A stretch of 34,698 nucleotides of DNA from Bauldia sp. (lineage in GTDB: Bacteria > Pseudomonadota > Alphaproteobacteria > Rhizobiales > Kaistiaceae), in NCBI GenBank assembly GCA_022841545.1, contig JALHRF010000036.1:1-34698 (forward strand), written 5' to 3'. Both the position numbers and the translations under genes were made by a program. The notes beneath the pieces were generated by a model. The model was not told where the DNA came from and did not search any database. It was given only the letters and a program-made list of their open reading frames with translations. Below, one piece after another: positions 16,780 through 24,075 of the stretch; position 1 is the first letter of the stretch; every line of letters starts with the position of its first letter.

Positions 16780-17300
16780 TGCAGACGGTCACGGTGTCGA
16801 TGACGGTGAACGGCAAGGCGGTCGGGCCGCACACGATTCCCGACGGCCTGTCGATGAACGACTTCCTGCGGGAGTACCTCAACCTCACCGGCACCAAGTT
16901 CGGCTGCGGCATCGGCGAGTGCAGCGCCTGCGTCATCATCAGGGACAAGCCGGACGGCACGTCGGAGGCGACCCACACCTGCATCAATTCCGCCCAGTCC
17001 TTCGACGGCGCCTCGGTCCGCACGATCGAGAGCCACGCGAAGGATGGCGTGCCGTCGCCGGTGCAGGCCGCCTTCCTCGACGCCTTTGCCTTCCAGTGCG
17101 GCTACTGCACGCCCGGCTTCGTCGGCGCGGCGCAGGTGCTCGTCGAATCGCTCGCCCGCACGCCGGTGGCCGGGGCCGACGTCGAGGCCGCCGTGTCCGA
17201 CGCGCTCGACGGCCACCTCTGCCGCTGCACCGGCTATGTCCGCTACTACGCGGCGCTCCGCGACCTGATCCTCGGGGATGAACGGCTGATCAGGACGTAG
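16779..17300 (+). CDS. (2Fe-2S)-binding small subunit of the molybdenum hydroxylase
   Basis: 173 residues. Its ATG overlaps the large-subunit stop (TGATG at 16777-16781), giving translational coupling. It has the plant-ferredoxin-type cluster ligands C43, C48, C51 and C68 (GCGIGECSAC to CIN) and the second, helical-domain cluster ligands C107, C110, C148 and C150 (QCGYCTPGF and LCRCTGY). It carries electrons from the molybdenum site to an external acceptor. No signal peptide is present, as usual, since it rides out folded with the Tat-tagged large subunit. Its 3' end overlaps the convergent permease stop by 11 bp. A degenerate copy of its last ~130 bp sits at 22211-22347. Confidence 0.95.
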   Translation: MQTVTVSMTVNGKAVGPHTIPDGLSMNDFLREYLNLTGTKFGCGIGECSACVIIRDKPDGTSEATHTCINSAQSFDGASVRTIESHAKDGVPSPVQAAFLDAFAFQCGYCTPGFVGAAQVLVESLARTPVAGADVEAAVSDALDGHLCRCTGYVRYYAALRDLILGDERLIRT

Positions 17301-18357
17301 CCACACTGGGGCTGAGAGCCTGGGCGCGCTTCGCCAGCAGCGCCACCTTTCGCTCGTCGACCGCGGCGAGGACCGCCTTCCGGCGCTGCCTGGCGTCGAA
17401 CAGCCGCGATCCCGTCTGGAACATGATTACGATGATCAGCAACACGCCGAGATACATCTCGGCCTGGTAGGCCGGGGTGACGTTGAAGACGAGGCCGGTG
17501 TCGAGAAAGTTGACCGTGAGCGTGCCGATCGCGGCGCCGACCACGCCCCCCTTTCCACCGAGTATGCTGACGCCGCCGATGAATGCCGCGACCGTTCCGG
17601 AGAGGAGGAGGTACTGAAGTCCGAGCGCCTGCGCCGTGCCCGAGCGGAGGCCGATGATCGCGCCGCCGAGGCCCGCACAGAAGCCGGAGATGGCAAAGAC
17701 GATGATCATCGGGCGCTTGAGGTTGACGCCGGCCGCCAGCGCTTCCTTGCGCGCGCCCCCCACCGCGTAGATCTCCCGTCCGTACTTGGTGTAGGTGATG
17801 AAGATGCCGACGATGACGTAGACGGCGATGACGAGCAGGCTCGCCGGCGAGAAATAGCCCAGCATCTTGGTCTGGATGAAGTCGGGCACGTCGAAATCGG
17901 TCAGCATGACGGTCTTCTCATCCGCGGCGAGCAACGCCACGCCCCGCAGCAGCATGAGCGTGCCCACCGTCAGCACGATCGCCCGCACCCTGAGATAGGC
18001 GATGAAGTAACCCTGAATGATGCCGATCGTGGTGGCGATCACCAGCCCGACCCCCAATGCGGGAAAGGTGCCGAGGGAATCGTTGAAGCGGACGACGATC
18101 ACCGCGGTCAGCGCGGCGTTGGAGCCGATCGAGAGGTCGATCTCGCCGGCGATGATGCACAGCGTCAGGGCCAGCGCGACCAGCCCGAGCACGGCGAAGC
18201 GCTCCATGATCGCGAACGTCGTGTTGTGGGTCATGAACAGATCGTTGGTCGCTGCGAAGTACCCGTAGACGCAAACGGCGAGGAGCACGGCGAAGGCGAG
18301 GTCGGGGTTGGCGGCGAGCCGCGCCCTGAGGTGATCGAGGAAGGTGTCTCCGCGCAT
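17290..18357 (-). CDS. Sugar-type (RbsC/BPD_transp_2) ABC transporter permease, second
   Basis: 355 residues with 8-10 hydrophobic helices. Family features of branched-chain/ribose-type permeases are visible: LALTLCIIAGEIDLSIGSNAAL, RAIVLTVGTLMLLRGVALL, TKYGREIYAVGGARKEALAAGV (the cytoplasmic loop that contacts the ATPase), and GTVAAFIGGVSILGGKGGVVGA. It forms the membrane channel together with the upstream permease, probably as a heterodimer. ATG 18357 lies 5 nt after the upstream permease stop. It is the last gene of the four-gene importer operon. The C-terminal tail is charged (ARQRRKAVLAAVDERK). The substrate cannot be read from sequence. Confidence 0.93.
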   Translation of the reverse strand: MRGDTFLDHLRARLAANPDLAFAVLLAVCVYGYFAATNDLFMTHNTTFAIMERFAVLGLVALALTLCIIAGEIDLSIGSNAALTAVIVVRFNDSLGTFPALGVGLVIATTIGIIQGYFIAYLRVRAIVLTVGTLMLLRGVALLAADEKTVMLTDFDVPDFIQTKMLGYFSPASLLVIAVYVIVGIFITYTKYGREIYAVGGARKEALAAGVNLKRPMIIVFAISGFCAGLGGAIIGLRSGTAQALGLQYLLLSGTVAAFIGGVSILGGKGGVVGAAIGTLTVNFLDTGLVFNVTPAYQAEMYLGVLLIIVIMFQTGSRLFDARQRRKAVLAAVDERKVALLAKRAQALSPSVATS

Positions 18358-18362
18358 GACCC

Positions 18363-19388
18363 CTATTCCTGAACCCGCGATCCGCGGCGCGCCAGCGAGA
18401 ACACGACGATGGAAAAGACGATCATCAGCCCGACCGCAACCACGCGGGGCCCGCTGTTGTAGCCGCGTAGCACCATCATGTTGTCGATGACCGAGATGAA
18501 GATAGCGCCGAGACTCGTGCGCAGCGTCGAGCCATAGCCGCCCATGATCGAGTTGCCGCCGACCATGACGGTGGCGATGACCATGATGGTCATGTCGCCG
18601 CTCGAACCGAACTCGGAGGAAAAGTAGTTGGCCTGGGCGCTCGAGATTTGTGCGGCGAAGGCGACCGCCACGAAGCCCGCGCAGACCGAGGCGATGGTGC
18701 AGACCATCATCGCCATCGGCAGATTCTCGTGGCCGGTGGCGCGGGCCGCAGCCCGGTTGGCGCCGACGAGATACACTCGCCGCCCGAAGTTCGTGTAGCG
18801 CAGCACGATCTCGGCAACGACGGCGAGGAGGATGAAGGCGATGGTGATGTTGGGCAGGCCGAGAAACGATCCGGTGCCGAGCCATTCCGCGTCGTTCGGC
18901 CGGCGGAGTGATATCACCTGGTTGTCGCTCCACCAGGAGGCGATGCCGTAGAGCAGCCCGGCAGCGCCGATGGTGACGACGATCGGGTTGCCGCCGAGGC
19001 CGATCAGCAGACCCTGCGCCACGCCCGCGATGATCGCCACGGCCAGGGTGAAAAGCAGCGAGAGCTCGAAACCGTAGCCGTTCGACATCGCCATCGCGAA
19101 GGCAATGATGCAGAGGGAGGCAGTCTCTTTCATCGACAGCAGGAAGAAGTTGCCCGACAGCGTTACGAAGGTGAGGCCGATCCCCATGATCCCGACCAGC
19201 GCCGCGTCGCGGATGATCGTCTTGAAGTTGAAGAGCGTGAGGAAGTTGTTCGTCGAGAACACGCCGTAGAGAAAGACGGCGAGGAAGATGACGACCATGG
19301 CCCAGACGATCGGCGTGGCCTGGCGCTCGATCCAGTCGGCGACCCGAGGCGGGACAAGTGAGCGGCCCAAGCTTGCGATCGTTTCCAT
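18363..19388 (-). CDS. Sugar-type ABC transporter permease, first
   Basis: 341 residues, hydrophobic throughout, BPD_transp_2 family: TIIRDAALVGIMGIGLTFVTLSGNFFLLSM, GNPIVVTIGAAGLLYGIASW, YTNFGRRVYLVGANRAAARATG (ATPase-coupling loop) and VMVGGNSIMGGYGSTLRTSLGA. In most relatives the motif after the first helices reads GGIDLSVG; here it is LSGNFFLLSMKE, so the channel-lining segment differs from its partner. ATG 19388 (METIASLGRSLVPPR) is 8 nt after the ATPase stop and has GGTCCTCCC, read as GGGAGGACC on the other strand, overlapping it weakly. Two different permeases rather than a homodimer is one recognised arrangement of this family. Confidence 0.92.
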   Translation of the reverse strand: METIASLGRSLVPPRVADWIERQATPIVWAMVVIFLAVFLYGVFSTNNFLTLFNFKTIIRDAALVGIMGIGLTFVTLSGNFFLLSMKETASLCIIAFAMAMSNGYGFELSLLFTLAVAIIAGVAQGLLIGLGGNPIVVTIGAAGLLYGIASWWSDNQVISLRRPNDAEWLGTGSFLGLPNITIAFILLAVVAEIVLRYTNFGRRVYLVGANRAAARATGHENLPMAMMVCTIASVCAGFVAVAFAAQISSAQANYFSSEFGSSGDMTIMVIATVMVGGNSIMGGYGSTLRTSLGAIFISVIDNMMVLRGYNSGPRVVAVGLMIVFSIVVFSLARRGSRVQE

Positions 19389-19396
19389 GGGAGGAC

Positions 19397-20899
19397 CTAG
19401 AGGTTGGTCTCGCCGAAGGGATCGGTGATCTGCTTCAGGATACCGGCAGTGCTGATATGGGCGAGTTCGAAGCCACCGATCTTCATGCCACGATAGAAGG
19501 TGATGACACGATCGGGCAGATACGTGATCTCCTGCATGTCGGTCGAGGCGAAGACGATGGCGGCGCCCTCGTCGGCGAGCTGGCGGAGCTTCCGGTAGAT
19601 CTCGGCCTTGGCGCCGACGTCGACGCCACGGGTCGGTTCGTTGACGAGGATCACTTTCGGGGAGATGGCGAGCCACTTGCCGAGGGCGACCTTCTGCTGG
19701 TTGCCACCCGACAGCACACCCGCCTGCGCGCTGAGTCGAGCGACGTCGACGGTGAACTTCTCGGCGATATCGCGGGCGACCTTTCGCTCCTTGCCGCCGA
19801 AGTTCCAGCCGAAGCGCGACACCGTCTCGAGGGCCGGCGACGTCAGGTTCTCACGGATCGGCCGGCCAAGGAAAAGACCATCATACTTGCGGTCCTCCGA
19901 GCAGTAGCCGAGCTTACGGCGAATCGCCGCCGCGGGATTGCGGGGCAGGAACGACTCGCCTTCGGCGATGATGCTGCCGGATCGGGTCAGGTGCGAACCG
20001 GCGATCGCGGCGAGGATCTCGCCCGCGCCGCTGCCGAGCTGCCCGGCCAGCCCGAGAATCTCGCCCCGATAGACATCGAAGTCGACCGGCTCGAGCATGC
20101 CGTCCGGCCACAGCTCGCGCACGGAAAGGAGCAGGTCGCTCCGCTGGCCGGGCACACGCTCGGGGAACATGTTCTCAAGCCTCCGGCCGAGCATCAGCTC
20201 GACCAGCGAGTTGACGTTGAGCTCGCTCGCGCGCCGCGGCTTCTGGCTCTCGCCATCGCGGAGCACCGTGATGCGATCGGTGATCTTGAATATCTCGTCG
20301 AGCCGGTGGCTGACATAGACGATCGACTTGCCGTTGGCGGCGAGCTTCTTGACCATGTTGAGGATGCGGATCGAATCCGACTCGCTCAACGCCGCAGTGG
20401 GCTCGTCGAGGATCAGCACCTTGGGGTCATGGGCGATCAGGCGCGCGACCTCGACCAGGTGCTGCTCGCCGATCGACAGGCGGTCGACGCCGATGCCGGG
20501 ATCGATGTCGGCAAGGCCGACCTCATCGAGATAGCGCCGGGCGCGTGACGCGAGCGACCGGCGGGTCGCAAAGGCGCGGACATTGTGGCCGGCGAGGAAG
20601 ATGTTCTCGGCGACCGACATCGTCGGGATGAGGCTGAGCTCCTGCTGGGCGATGGCGATGCCGGCTTCCTCGGCGGCGCCAGGGCTGTGGAAGCGGACAG
20701 GGCGTCCCTCGAATTCGTACCCGCCGGTGTAGCCGTCATCGAAGCCGGAGATGATCTTGACGAGTGTCGACTTGCCGGCGCCGTTCTCCCCGACCAGTCC
20801 GATCACCTCGCCGCGGCCGATCTCGAAGTCGACGCCTTTCAGCGCCTCGATGGCGCCGAACGAGCGCCTGACGTCACTCAGCTTGACGATCGTTTCCAT
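19397..20899 (-). CDS. Sugar-type ABC importer double ATPase (RbsA/MglA-like)
   Basis: 500 residues from ATG 20899 (METIVKLSDVRRSF); an in-frame ATG at 20920 would add 7. Two fused nucleotide-binding domains. The first is complete: Walker A GENGAGKST, Q-loop AQQELSLIP, signature LSIGEQHL, Walker B VLILDEPTAALS, switch His in YVSHRLDE. The second has a degenerate Walker A (GQLGSGAGEIL), signature LSGGNQQKVALGKWL, and VILVNEPTRGVDVGAK, where Asn replaces the Walker B Asp. This asymmetry is typical of RbsA-like proteins, in which one site is catalytic. It energises import from the periplasm with the two downstream permeases. A hairpin separates it from the binding-protein gene. Confidence 0.95.
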   Translation of the reverse strand: METIVKLSDVRRSFGAIEALKGVDFEIGRGEVIGLVGENGAGKSTLVKIISGFDDGYTGGYEFEGRPVRFHSPGAAEEAGIAIAQQELSLIPTMSVAENIFLAGHNVRAFATRRSLASRARRYLDEVGLADIDPGIGVDRLSIGEQHLVEVARLIAHDPKVLILDEPTAALSESDSIRILNMVKKLAANGKSIVYVSHRLDEIFKITDRITVLRDGESQKPRRASELNVNSLVELMLGRRLENMFPERVPGQRSDLLLSVRELWPDGMLEPVDFDVYRGEILGLAGQLGSGAGEILAAIAGSHLTRSGSIIAEGESFLPRNPAAAIRRKLGYCSEDRKYDGLFLGRPIRENLTSPALETVSRFGWNFGGKERKVARDIAEKFTVDVARLSAQAGVLSGGNQQKVALGKWLAISPKVILVNEPTRGVDVGAKAEIYRKLRQLADEGAAIVFASTDMQEITYLPDRVITFYRGMKIGGFELAHISTAGILKQITDPFGETNL

Positions 20900-20966
20900 G
20901 GTCACGATTCGATCAGGCAACGCCGCTTCTTGCGTCGCCTCCGGCCCCAGGGTTGCAGCAGCAGAA

Positions 20967-20995
20967 GGCGATCCGCAGACTATCCGCGGATCGCC
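20967..20995 (-). promoter_or_regulatory. Intra-operon stem-loop between binding protein and ATPase
   Basis: GGCGATCCGC (20967-20976) pairs perfectly with GCGGATCGCC (20986-20995) around a 9-nt loop, 24 nt after the binding-protein stop. No U tract follows. Such stems after binding-protein genes commonly stabilise the 5' message and give excess binding protein over the other subunits. Confidence 0.55.
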
Positions 20996-21018
20996 AAGTC
21001 GCCCGGCGCTGCCGGGAG

Positions 21019-22047
21019 CTAGCCGCCCCAGGCGCCCGAACAGAGCTCGTCGATGCCGTAGAGCTTGCCGTCGTATCCGCGCATGGCCACTGTGTCGATG
21101 TTGTCGAGCGTCACCACCGGGTTGGGCGTGAAGTTGATGTACTGCTTTAGCTTGCCGTCCTTGAGGTACTCGGTCACCAGCTTGATCGCGAGCTGGCCCT
21201 CATGGAGCGGCGACTGGAGGGTGGTGCCGTACTGCTTGCCCTCCTCGATCAGCTGCTTGTCGCCGTTGCAGACGGTGCCGGCGGCGATGACGTCCTCGCC
21301 CACCTTGTAACCCGCCTCCTCGAGCGCCTTGATCCCGCCGGTGAGGATCGCATCGTCCATGCCATAGACGAAGTCGATGCCCTGGTCCTTCACCTTGGCG
21401 ATCAGCTTGGCGGCGCCCTTGTAGCCGTTGGCCTGCCCGAAGCCTTCGTCAACATCGCCGATGATGGTCAGCGGAGAACCCGCGATCGCCTGCTTGAAGG
21501 CCTCGATCGACAGGCCATAGCCGCCGTAGGAATGCGGATAGGCGAGGACGATGACGTTGAAGCCTTCTCCACCCGCGGCCTGCTTCTTGGCCGCCGCCTC
21601 GCGGAGCATGTAGCCGGCATTGCGAGCCCGCAGCCGGTCATCCGGCCCGGCATAGCCGAAGATGTACTTCTCGTCCTGCTCGTTGGGGAGCTGGTTGATC
21701 TTCAGGACCGGCACGCCGGTCTTGGCGAGAGCGCGGAGCGAGCCGAGGCCGGCGACGGCGTCAGAGGGCCACCAAATGAACACATCCGGGGTCTTGCCGG
21801 CGGCCAGCACCTGCTGCACCTGCTGGTCCTGCTCTGCCTGGTTGAACTGGTTCTCGAAGACCTCGATGTCGTAGCCGTTCTGCTCGGCGGTCGCCTTCAG
21901 GCCGGTGATGAACTTGCCGACATAGGCCTCGCCGGCCGGTCCGTTGAACGAGATGATGAGGGGCTTATCCTGGGCTGTCGCGGCGCCGAGCACGAGGCTC
22001 GAAGCCAATAGGACACCCGCCGCCCCGAGGGCCGCGTGTTTGAACAT
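21019..22047 (-). CDS. Periplasmic sugar-type substrate-binding protein of the ABC importer
   Basis: 342 residues from ATG 22047; GTG 22053 is an alternative that sits closer to the GGAGGAAG ribosome site. Sec signal peptide 1-25 (cleavage after ATA). The mature protein is a type 1 periplasmic binding fold: LIISFNGPAGEAYVGKFITGLKATAEQNGYDIEVFENQFNQ in which the usual variable first strand leads to a helix, then DVFIWWPSDAVAG, VPVLKINQLPN, YGMDDAILTGGIKALEEAGY and FTPNPVVTLDNID. It captures the ligand for the two permeases and ATPase downstream. The pocket residues do not match ribose, xylose or galactose proteins closely enough to name a ligand. It is the first and probably most abundant product of the operon. 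Confidence 0.9.
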   Translation of the reverse strand: MFKHAALGAAGVLLASSLVLGAATAQDKPLIISFNGPAGEAYVGKFITGLKATAEQNGYDIEVFENQFNQAEQDQQVQQVLAAGKTPDVFIWWPSDAVAGLGSLRALAKTGVPVLKINQLPNEQDEKYIFGYAGPDDRLRARNAGYMLREAAAKKQAAGGEGFNVIVLAYPHSYGGYGLSIEAFKQAIAGSPLTIIGDVDEGFGQANGYKGAAKLIAKVKDQGIDFVYGMDDAILTGGIKALEEAGYKVGEDVIAAGTVCNGDKQLIEEGKQYGTTLQSPLHEGQLAIKLVTEYLKDGKLKQYINFTPNPVVTLDNIDTVAMRGYDGKLYGIDELCSGAWGG

Positions 22048-22165
22048 GCACACTGATGCTTCCTCCCTACTCTCTATGATTGTCAATATGTTTTGGCCAA
22101 TCTTCTCCCGCTGGCCTTGGGGAGAGCCATCATCTGGAGCCGGCCTTTGGGTGTACACACGAATT

Positions 22166-22181
22166 TTGTCCAATCTGGATA
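22166..22181. promoter_or_regulatory. Weak operator-like element upstream of the ABC operon
   Basis: TTGTCCAATCTGGATA contains the dyad TCCA-ATC-TGGA in an AT-richer stretch 113 bp or more before the binding-protein start. Its left half TTGTCCA is the same as in the palindromes before preT and preA, but the right half and spacing differ. Best read as a possible repressor site, low confidence. Confidence 0.25.
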
Positions 22182-22210
22182 TTGGTGACGCCGGGGTCGT
22201 TCTTCGACCT

Positions 22211-22347
22211 ATCCCGGTCGCCTGGGCCGACGTCGCATCCGCGGTGTCCGACGCGCTCGCCACTCACCTCTGCCGCTGCACCGGCTCCGTCCGCGACGAC
22301 CCGGCGCTCCGCGACCTGACCCTTGGCGATGCGAGGCTCACGAAACG
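22211..22347 (+). pseudogene. Remnant 3' end of a molybdenum-hydroxylase (2Fe-2S) subunit gene
   Basis: In frame, this stretch reads PVAWADVASAVSDALATHLCRCTGSVRDDPALRDLTLGDARL, nearly the same as the end of the intact small subunit at 17163-17292 (PVAGADVEAAVSDALDGHLCRCTGYVRYYAALRDLILGDERL). By eye about four of five bases match over 130 bp. It has no start, no upstream domain and no stop at the expected place, so it is a non-functional fragment. The ABC operon lies exactly between the two copies, which are in the same orientation. Confidence 0.85.
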
Positions 22348-22351
22348 AACA

Positions 22352-22380
22352 CGGCGGCCGCCCGGGGTGAGCGGCCGCCG
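22352..22380 (-). terminator. Strong GC hairpin, terminator of the aceA-DUF4170 transcript
   Basis: CGGCGGCCGC (22352-22361) and GCGGCCGCCG (22371-22380) form a perfect 10-bp stem with a 9-nt loop. Read on the minus strand it lies 28 nt after the DUF4170 stop and is followed by TGTTCGTTT, an acceptable U-rich tail. Confidence 0.6.
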
Positions 22381-22407
22381 CCGGTGGCGACTTTTCCCCG
22401 CTCCTCC

Positions 22408-22611
22408 CTAGGCCGCGCGGGCCCGCGGGGCGGTCACCACGATCGAGTACCGGACCGCGGCCGCCGGCCGGTTGGCGTTGCTGCGGTCGGTCCACTGGCG
22501 GAGCGCGTCCTCGTAGCGGGGGAAGGGCCCGTAGGCCTCCGCCCCGCCGTCGAACGCCATGAAGGTCGTGTCGCGGTAGCACCCGCCGACGACCCAGAAT
22601 TCCTGCGTCAT
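22408..22611 (-). CDS. DUF4170 family small protein
   Basis: 67 residues. MTQEFWVVGGCYRDTTF, then YGPFPRYEDALRQWTDRSN, is the signature of DUF4170, a small soluble family found almost only in alphaproteobacteria and of unknown function. ATG 22611 has GGAGGAAG at good spacing. It lies 33 nt downstream of isocitrate lyase on the same strand, so it is probably the second gene of that transcript, and the terminator hairpin follows. The C-terminal TAPRARAA tail is basic and variable. Confidence 0.85.
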   Translation of the reverse strand: MTQEFWVVGGCYRDTTFMAFDGGAEAYGPFPRYEDALRQWTDRSNANRPAAAVRYSIVVTAPRARAA

Positions 22612-22644
22612 GTCTTCCTCCTGCGGTTGAGGGGCCGCACGGCC

Positions 22645-23922
22645 TCAGGCCGCGACCGCCTCGCCTCGCTCCGTGAACTGCTCGGTCTCGGTCGATCCCG
22701 CCATGGCGGTCGTCGACGATGCCCCGCCCGACACGGCCATCGCCACCGCGTCGAAATAGGAGGTACCGACCTCGCGCTGGTGGCGGACCGCCGTGAAGCC
22801 GTCCTTCGCGGCGGCGAACTCGCGCTCCTGCAGCGCCGAGTACCCGGCCATGCCGCGATCGCGATAGGCCGAGGCCAGCTCGAACATCGACAGGTTGAGG
22901 GCGTGGAACCCGGCGAGCGTCACGAACTGGAAGCGGTAGCCCAGGTCGCCGAGCTGCTCCTGGAAGCTCGCGATGTCGCGTTCCCCGAGCTTGGCACGCC
23001 AATTGAATGAGGGAGAGCAATTGTAGGCGAGCAGCTTCCCCGGGAAGTGCCGATGCATCTCCTCCGCGAATTCGCGCGCCTCCCCGATATCCGGCTCGGA
23101 GGTCTCCCACCACACGAGGTCGGCATAGGGCGCATAGGCGAGGCCGCGGGCGATGGCATGGGCGACGGAGTGGCTGCTGCCCTGGCGGAGCTTGAAGAAC
23201 CCCTCGACCGTCCGCTCGCCGGAGATCCACTCGGCATCGCGCTCGTCGATGTCGCTGGTGATCAGCGTCGCCGAATGCGCGTCGGTCCGGGCGATCAGCA
23301 GCGTGTTGATGCCGCAGACGTCGGCGGCGAGCCGCGCCGCGTTGAGGGTGCGGATGAAGGTCCGGGTCGGCACCAGCACCTTGCCGCCGAGATGGCCGCA
23401 CTTCTTCTCCGAGGCGAGCTGGTCCTCGAAGTGGACACCGGCGGCGCCCGCCTCGATCATCGCCTTCATCAATTCGAACGCGTTGAGCGGGCCGCCGAAC
23501 CCCGCTTCGGCGTCGGCGATGATCGGCGCGAACCACCAGGTCGCGTCATCGCCCTCGAGCCGCGCGATCTGGTCGGCGCGCTGGAGCGTCTTGTTGATGC
23601 GGCGGACCACCTCCGGCACCGAGGACGACGGGTAGAGCGACTGGTCGGGATACATCTCGCCGGCATTGTTGGCGTCGGCCGCGACCTGCCACCCCGAAAG
23701 GTAGATCGCCTCGAGCCCGGCCTTGACCTGCTGCATCGCCTGGTTGCCGGTGACCGCGCCCAGCGCCCGCACGAAGGGCCGCTCGCGAAGGAGCTGCCAC
23801 AGCCGCTCGGCGCCGAGCCGGGCGAGACTGTGCTCGACATGGACCGTGCCGCGGAGCCGGTTGACGTCTGCCGGCGAAAAGTCGCGGCGGATGCCCTTGA
23901 AGCGGTCGGGGGGGATGCTCAT
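22645..23922 (-). CDS. aceA: Isocitrate lyase
   Basis: 425 residues from ATG 23922 ([15 protein letters not shown]), preceded by AGGAGAC; the frame extends to 23985 but that part crosses the promoter. Signature [10 protein letters not shown] (173-182) with catalytic Cys175, substrate-binding segments [23 protein letters not shown] in the N-half, and NCSPSFNW near the C-half. It cleaves isocitrate to succinate and glyoxylate, the first step of the glyoxylate shunt, needed for growth on acetate, fatty acids or other C2 sources. No malate synthase is in the window. It is divergent from a ScfR-type regulator that is the likely controller, with symmetrical elements in the shared intergenic region. 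Confidence 0.97.
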   Translation of the reverse strand: MSIPPDRFKGIRRDFSPADVNRLRGTVHVEHSLARLGAERLWQLLRERPFVRALGAVTGNQAMQQVKAGLEAIYLSGWQVAADANNAGEMYPDQSLYPSSSVPEVVRRINKTLQRADQIARLEGDDATWWFAPIIADAEAGFGGPLNAFELMKAMIEAGAAGVHFEDQLASEKKCGHLGGKVLVPTRTFIRTLNAARLAADVCGINTLLIARTDAHSATLITSDIDERDAEWISGERTVEGFFKLRQGSSHSVAHAIARGLAYAPYADLVWWETSEPDIGEAREFAEEMHRHFPGKLLAYNCSPSFNWRAKLGERDIASFQEQLGDLGYRFQFVTLAGFHALNLSMFELASAYRDRGMAGYSALQEREFAAAKDGFTAVRHQREVGTSYFDAVAMAVSGGASSTTAMAGSTETEQFTERGEAVAA

Positions 23923-23953
23923 CGTCCTGTCTCCTCTTGTGCACCTGCGAAAA

Positions 23954-23985
23954 GAGGATATCCTCGGAGCGTGGCTCGACGTCAA
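23954..23985 (-). promoter_or_regulatory. Candidate aceA promoter with overlapping palindrome
   Basis: On the minus strand TTGACG (23985-23980) and GATATC (23962-23957) are 17 bp apart, about 35 bp before the aceA start. The -10 is embedded in the perfect 12-bp palindrome GAGGATATCCTC (23954-23965), a plausible repressor site. Confidence 0.4.
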
Positions 23986-24029
23986 TAAGCGATTGAAATA
24001 TATGGGAAATATCGAACAATGTCAACCTC

Positions 24030-24050
24030 GTTACAGGTCGCTTCTGTAAC
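24030..24050. promoter_or_regulatory. Inverted repeat operator between aceA and its divergent regulator
   Basis: GTTACAG (24030-24036), 7-nt spacer, CTGTAAC (24044-24050): a perfect 7-bp dyad in the otherwise AT-richer divergent region, 25 bp before the regulator start. It is followed directly by the near-palindrome CTTTGTAAAG (24050-24059). Location fits autoregulation and aceA control by the ScfR-type protein. Confidence 0.5.
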
Positions 24051-24075
24051 TTTGTAAAGGTCTGTGAGGACTGCC

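Noticed and set aside
22155..22190. GTGTACAC and neighbouring AT-rich bases as a full regulator site
   Set aside because: An 8-bp palindrome alone is too common; kept only as part of the weak operator entry.
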